NCBI GenBank assembly: GCA_902782795.1
Contig: CACZOT010000139.1
Location: 1 to 9,452, forward strand
Direction: 5' to 3'
DNA: 9,452 nucleotides
From: an uncultured Eubacteriales bacterium
GTDB taxonomy: Bacteria; Bacillota; Clostridia; Christensenellales; Aristaeellaceae
Shown: positions 7,517-9,452 of the stretch, one piece after another
Numbering within the stretch: the stretch's first letter is position 1
Layout: each line of letters begins with the position of its first letter
The notes under the pieces: generated by a model
Told to the model about the DNA's origin: nothing
The model's database searches: none
What the model saw: the letters and a program-made list of their open reading frames with translations, nothing else
Made by a program: the position numbers and the translations under genes

Positions 7517-8662
7517 TCAGAAGGGATCGGAGGCGTCGAAGAACATCGGCGCGCCCGCGGCGGCCGAGTTCTTGGCCGTATCGATGAGCTTTTGCAGCTT
7601 CGTCCCGTGGAAGATGGAGGGCTCCGGCGTGCCGCCGTGGGCGATCTTCTCCAGGAAGGAGTACATGCAGTGGGTGTGGGCGCGGTCCCAGCCGATGGCG
7701 TTCTTGGAGGGCAGGAAGGAGCCGCCCGGCGCGCCGTAGCGGGCCACGCACTCGATGCGCGTGAAGCCCTTCATGCCGCCGTAGACGGCGTCCGGCAAGG
7801 TGTTGTCGTAGAACCAGAGCCAATCCGGCTCCATGAGGTTCCAGCGGATGGCGCCCTTGGTGCCGTAGATCTCCAGGAGCATCTCGTCGTTGGCGCCGGT
7901 GGCGATCTTGCTGGCCTCCACGGTGCCGATGGCGCCGGAAGGCAGGCGCAGCGTCATGACGGCGTGGTCTTCGGCGATGTCCTCGCCGAGGGCCTGGCCG
8001 CCGCCGGGCAGGGGACGCGCGTCGTAGAGGCGGTTGCAGGCGCAGAAGACGCTCTCCGGCCAGCCGATCATCCAGGTGACGAGATCGAGCGCGTGCACGG
8101 CCAAATCGTTGAGCACGCCGCCGCCGGCAAGCTGCTTCCAGCCCGCGGGGCGGTTCGGGTCCACCGAGCCGGAGTGCAGATACCGGCAGGTGAACTGGGT
8201 GATCTCGCCGAGAAGCCCGGCCTCGCAGATCTCCTTGGCGCGCAGCGTGGAGGGGAAGAAGCGGTCGTTGAAGACGACCTGGTGCAGCCCCTGGGCCTCG
8301 CGCGCGGCCAGGGCGATGCGCCGCGCGGAGGGATAATCCGCGGCGACGGGTTTATCGAGATAGACGTGCTTGCCGGCCCGGAGCGCGGCGATAGCGATCT
8401 CCTCGTGCAGATCGTTGGGCGTGCAGATGGAGACGGCATCGATATCTTCCCGGGCGAGGACCTCGCGCCAGTCCAGGGAGGTTTCCGGGAAACCGAAGGC
8501 GGCCTGCGCCTCCTCGACGGATTCCCTGCGCCGGGAGCAGACCATGCGCAGCTCCGGGCGGAAATCCAGCCCTTTGTAATACAGGGGGACGTTGCGCGCC
8601 GACTGCGCGTGCGTGCGCCCCATAAATCCCCAGCCGATCACCGCGTATCCGATGGTCTTCAT
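7517..8662 (-). CDS. Gfo/Idh/MocA family NAD(P)-dependent oxidoreductase
   Basis: A 381-residue protein of typical family length. The N-terminal Rossmann fold carries GWGFMG (residues 10-15) and the catalytic lysine motif LDKPVA (K104), where EKP is more usual. The C-terminal alpha/beta domain begins with GGVLNDLAVHALD, with D186 and H190 in the expected DxxxH pattern. These enzymes oxidise or reduce sugars, inositols or their derivatives, or act through a keto-sugar intermediate in a redox-neutral reaction. The substrate cannot be told. No signal peptide is present. The ATG at 8662 is preferred over a GTG at 8710 because the GTG lies upstream of the predicted transcription start; purine-rich AGGCGGGG is just before the ATG. 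It is the first gene of a unit that continues into the acetyltransferase pseudogene and the heparinase-like gene. Confidence 0.93.
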   Translation of the reverse strand: MKTIGYAVIGWGFMGRTHAQSARNVPLYYKGLDFRPELRMVCSRRRESVEEAQAAFGFPETSLDWREVLAREDIDAVSICTPNDLHEEIAIAALRAGKHVYLDKPVAADYPSARRIALAAREAQGLHQVVFNDRFFPSTLRAKEICEAGLLGEITQFTCRYLHSGSVDPNRPAGWKQLAGGGVLNDLAVHALDLVTWMIGWPESVFCACNRLYDARPLPGGGQALGEDIAEDHAVMTLRLPSGAIGTVEASKIATGANDEMLLEIYGTKGAIRWNLMEPDWLWFYDNTLPDAVYGGMKGFTRIECVARYGAPGGSFLPSKNAIGWDRAHTHCMYSFLEKIAHGGTPEPSIFHGTKLQKLIDTAKNSAAAGAPMFFDASDPF

Positions 8663-8700
8663 ATTCCCCGCCTGCCTTCCGCCGAGAGTTCTATGGGAAA

Positions 8701-8729
8701 ATGATACCACAAAGCCGGGGCGGGTTCAA
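8701..8729 (-). promoter_or_regulatory. SigA-type promoter for the Gfo/Idh/MocA gene
   Basis: On the minus strand a -35 box TTGAAC (8724-8729) and a -10 box TATCAT (8701-8706) are separated by 17 bases. Transcription should begin near 8694, about 32 bases before the ATG at 8662. It sits only 15 bases beyond the T tract of the preceding terminator, so the MocA-led unit is cleanly separated from the surface-protein gene. Confidence 0.75.
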
Positions 8730-8744
8730 CCGTCCCGGGGCGCG

Positions 8745-8777
8745 AAAAAGGCCCGCGGAGCGGTGGCTCCGCGGGCC
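8745..8777 (-). terminator. Strong intrinsic terminator after the surface-type protein
   Basis: On the mRNA strand a perfect 12-bp stem, GGCCCGCGGAGC with GCTCCGCGGGCC, closes a 4-base CACC loop and is followed directly by TTTTT (8745-8749). The stem begins 20 bases after the stop codon of the gene at 8798. This is a textbook Rho-independent terminator. Confidence 0.93.
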
Positions 8778-8797
8778 TGGAGGGAGTTGTGGGGGCG

Positions 8798-9452
8798 TCA
8801 GCCGACGAGGCGGCTGTAGAGATCGACCACCAGCTGGAAGGTCTCGGGCGTCATGACGCCGACCTGCTCGGGCTGGAGCGTCTCGAAGAAGGTGGGATCC
8901 TCGCGCTGGAGGGTCTCCACGGCGGCCTTGGTCTCGGCGTCGTACACGCCGGTCGCGGCGTAGTCCACCGGGAAGTAGGCGGTGCCCAGATCCAGGTCGG
9001 ACTTCATGAGCACCTTCTGGATCCAGGTGACGACCTTCCGGGTCTCGTCCTGGGGCTTGTCCGGATAGGCGGCGTTGTAGTTCTCCAGCAGGCCGGAGAG
9101 CTGCTCGTCCGTCACCACCTGCACGGGCTCGGCCGGCTGCACGGGCGCGGGCGTGGGTTCCGGAACCGGCTCCGGAGTGGGCTCGGGAATGGGTTCGGGC
9201 GTCGGGGAGACGGTGTAGCGCACGTAGATGGCGCGCAGCTCGGCGATCTCGTCGGCGCTGGCGAACTCGGCGCTCAGGCGGTTTTTGTCGTTGCCCGCTT
9301 CGAAGACGTAGCCTTCGCGCGCGGAGGCGGGAGCGGAGACGCTCACGCTGGTCTCCGTGGTCGTCTGGACCTCGCCCTGGATGGCTTCATCCGGGGAGCC
9401 GGTGATGACGCCGTCCACCGCGGTGAAGTAGTACTGGGTGAGGCGGTAGCTG
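8798..9452 (-). CDS. C-terminal part of a surface-type protein with Pro/Glu linker and peptidoglycan-binding-like end
   Basis: The frame is open from the right window edge (first full codon at 9449-9451, reading SYRLTQYYFTAVDG) to a TGA at 8798, so the N-terminus, any signal peptide and the promoter lie outside. A GTG at 9418 is in frame but is not a believable start, since coding sequence continues upstream. Seen in order: a segment ending AREGYVFEAGNDKNRLS then IYVRYTV, resembling the small beta repeats (MucBP-like) of Gram-positive surface proteins, a weak call; a P-x-P-E linker of about 28 residues; and a C-terminal region with WIQKVL, ATGVYDAETKAAVETLQ and GVMTPETF, which fits the Q..L..G.yd..T..AV..fQ pattern of peptidoglycan-binding repeats (PF01471-like). 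There is no LPxTG sorting motif at the end. A cell-wall role is inferred. The gene belongs to a separate transcript ended by the terminator at 8745-8777. Confidence 0.75.
   Translation of the reverse strand, partial: SYRLTQYYFTAVDGVITGSPDEAIQGEVQTTTETSVSVSAPASAREGYVFEAGNDKNRLSAEFASADEIAELRAIYVRYTVSPTPEPIPEPTPEPVPEPTPAPVQPAEPVQVVTDEQLSGLLENYNAAYPDKPQDETRKVVTWIQKVLMKSDLDLGTAYFPVDYAATGVYDAETKAAVETLQREDPTFFETLQPEQVGVMTPETFQLVVDLYSRLVG
9125..9208 (-). repeat. Pro/Glu-rich linker repeat
   Basis: About 28 codons rich in Pro and Glu, built on alternating PTPEP, PIPEP and PVPEP units, form a short degenerate DNA repeat inside the surface-type protein. Linkers of this kind span the cell wall or separate domains in Gram-positive surface proteins. 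Such repeats often vary in length between strains. Confidence 0.7.

Noticed and set aside
5751..8704. Long + strand open frames (5751-7169, 7457-8704) opposite the heparinase-like and MocA genes
   Set aside because: Both are codon-bias shadows without recognisable motifs; one even runs through the pseudogene, where an antisense gene would not be expected to follow.

Overview
The window looks like chromosomal DNA of a GC-rich Gram-positive anaerobe, most likely an uncultured gut-type Clostridia lineage. The grounds are AGGAGG-type ribosome binding sites, SigA-like promoters, strong G/C third-position bias (which creates long mirror ORFs on the + strand), a Pro/Glu-rich surface-protein linker, and a carbohydrate-related gene set. 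The lineage is inferred from style and not proven. Every gene is on the minus strand, so transcription runs from high to low coordinates.

In transcriptional order: (a) 8798-9452 is the C-terminal part of a surface-type protein with a Pro/Glu linker and a peptidoglycan-binding-like end, closed by a strong intrinsic terminator at 8745-8777. (b) A promoter at 8701-8729 starts a unit of a Gfo/Idh/MocA sugar oxidoreductase (7517-8662), a GNAT acetyltransferase pseudogene (7000-7457) and a divergent heparinase II/III-like protein (5241-6893). (c) A promoter at 5179-5206 drives a full-length GH2 beta-galactosidase (1981-5115), which ends at a hairpin terminator at 1931-1961. (d) A near-consensus promoter at 1858-1886 drives an SGNH/GDSL hydrolase (1150-1794) and, 23 bases further on, an FAD-dependent oxidoreductase that runs off the left edge (1-1126).

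Together the intact genes look like an intracellular glycan-processing locus. None of the enzymes with a visible N-terminus has an obvious signal peptide. A GH2 glycosidase, an esterase/deacetylase-type SGNH enzyme, a sugar-directed NAD(P) oxidoreductase and an FAD oxidoreductase could act one after another on imported, decorated oligosaccharides. The substrate cannot be read from the sequence. No transporter or regulator is in the window.

The main oddities are three. The acetyltransferase carries a stop at codon 5 and a one-base deletion, and sits in a clear GC dip. The heparinase-like protein keeps the family's overall layout but appears to have lost its hallmark His/Asn motifs. A small hairpin overlaps the ribosome binding region of the FAD oxidoreductase just after the upstream stop codon. 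No tRNA, rRNA, CRISPR array, insertion sequence or attachment site was seen.
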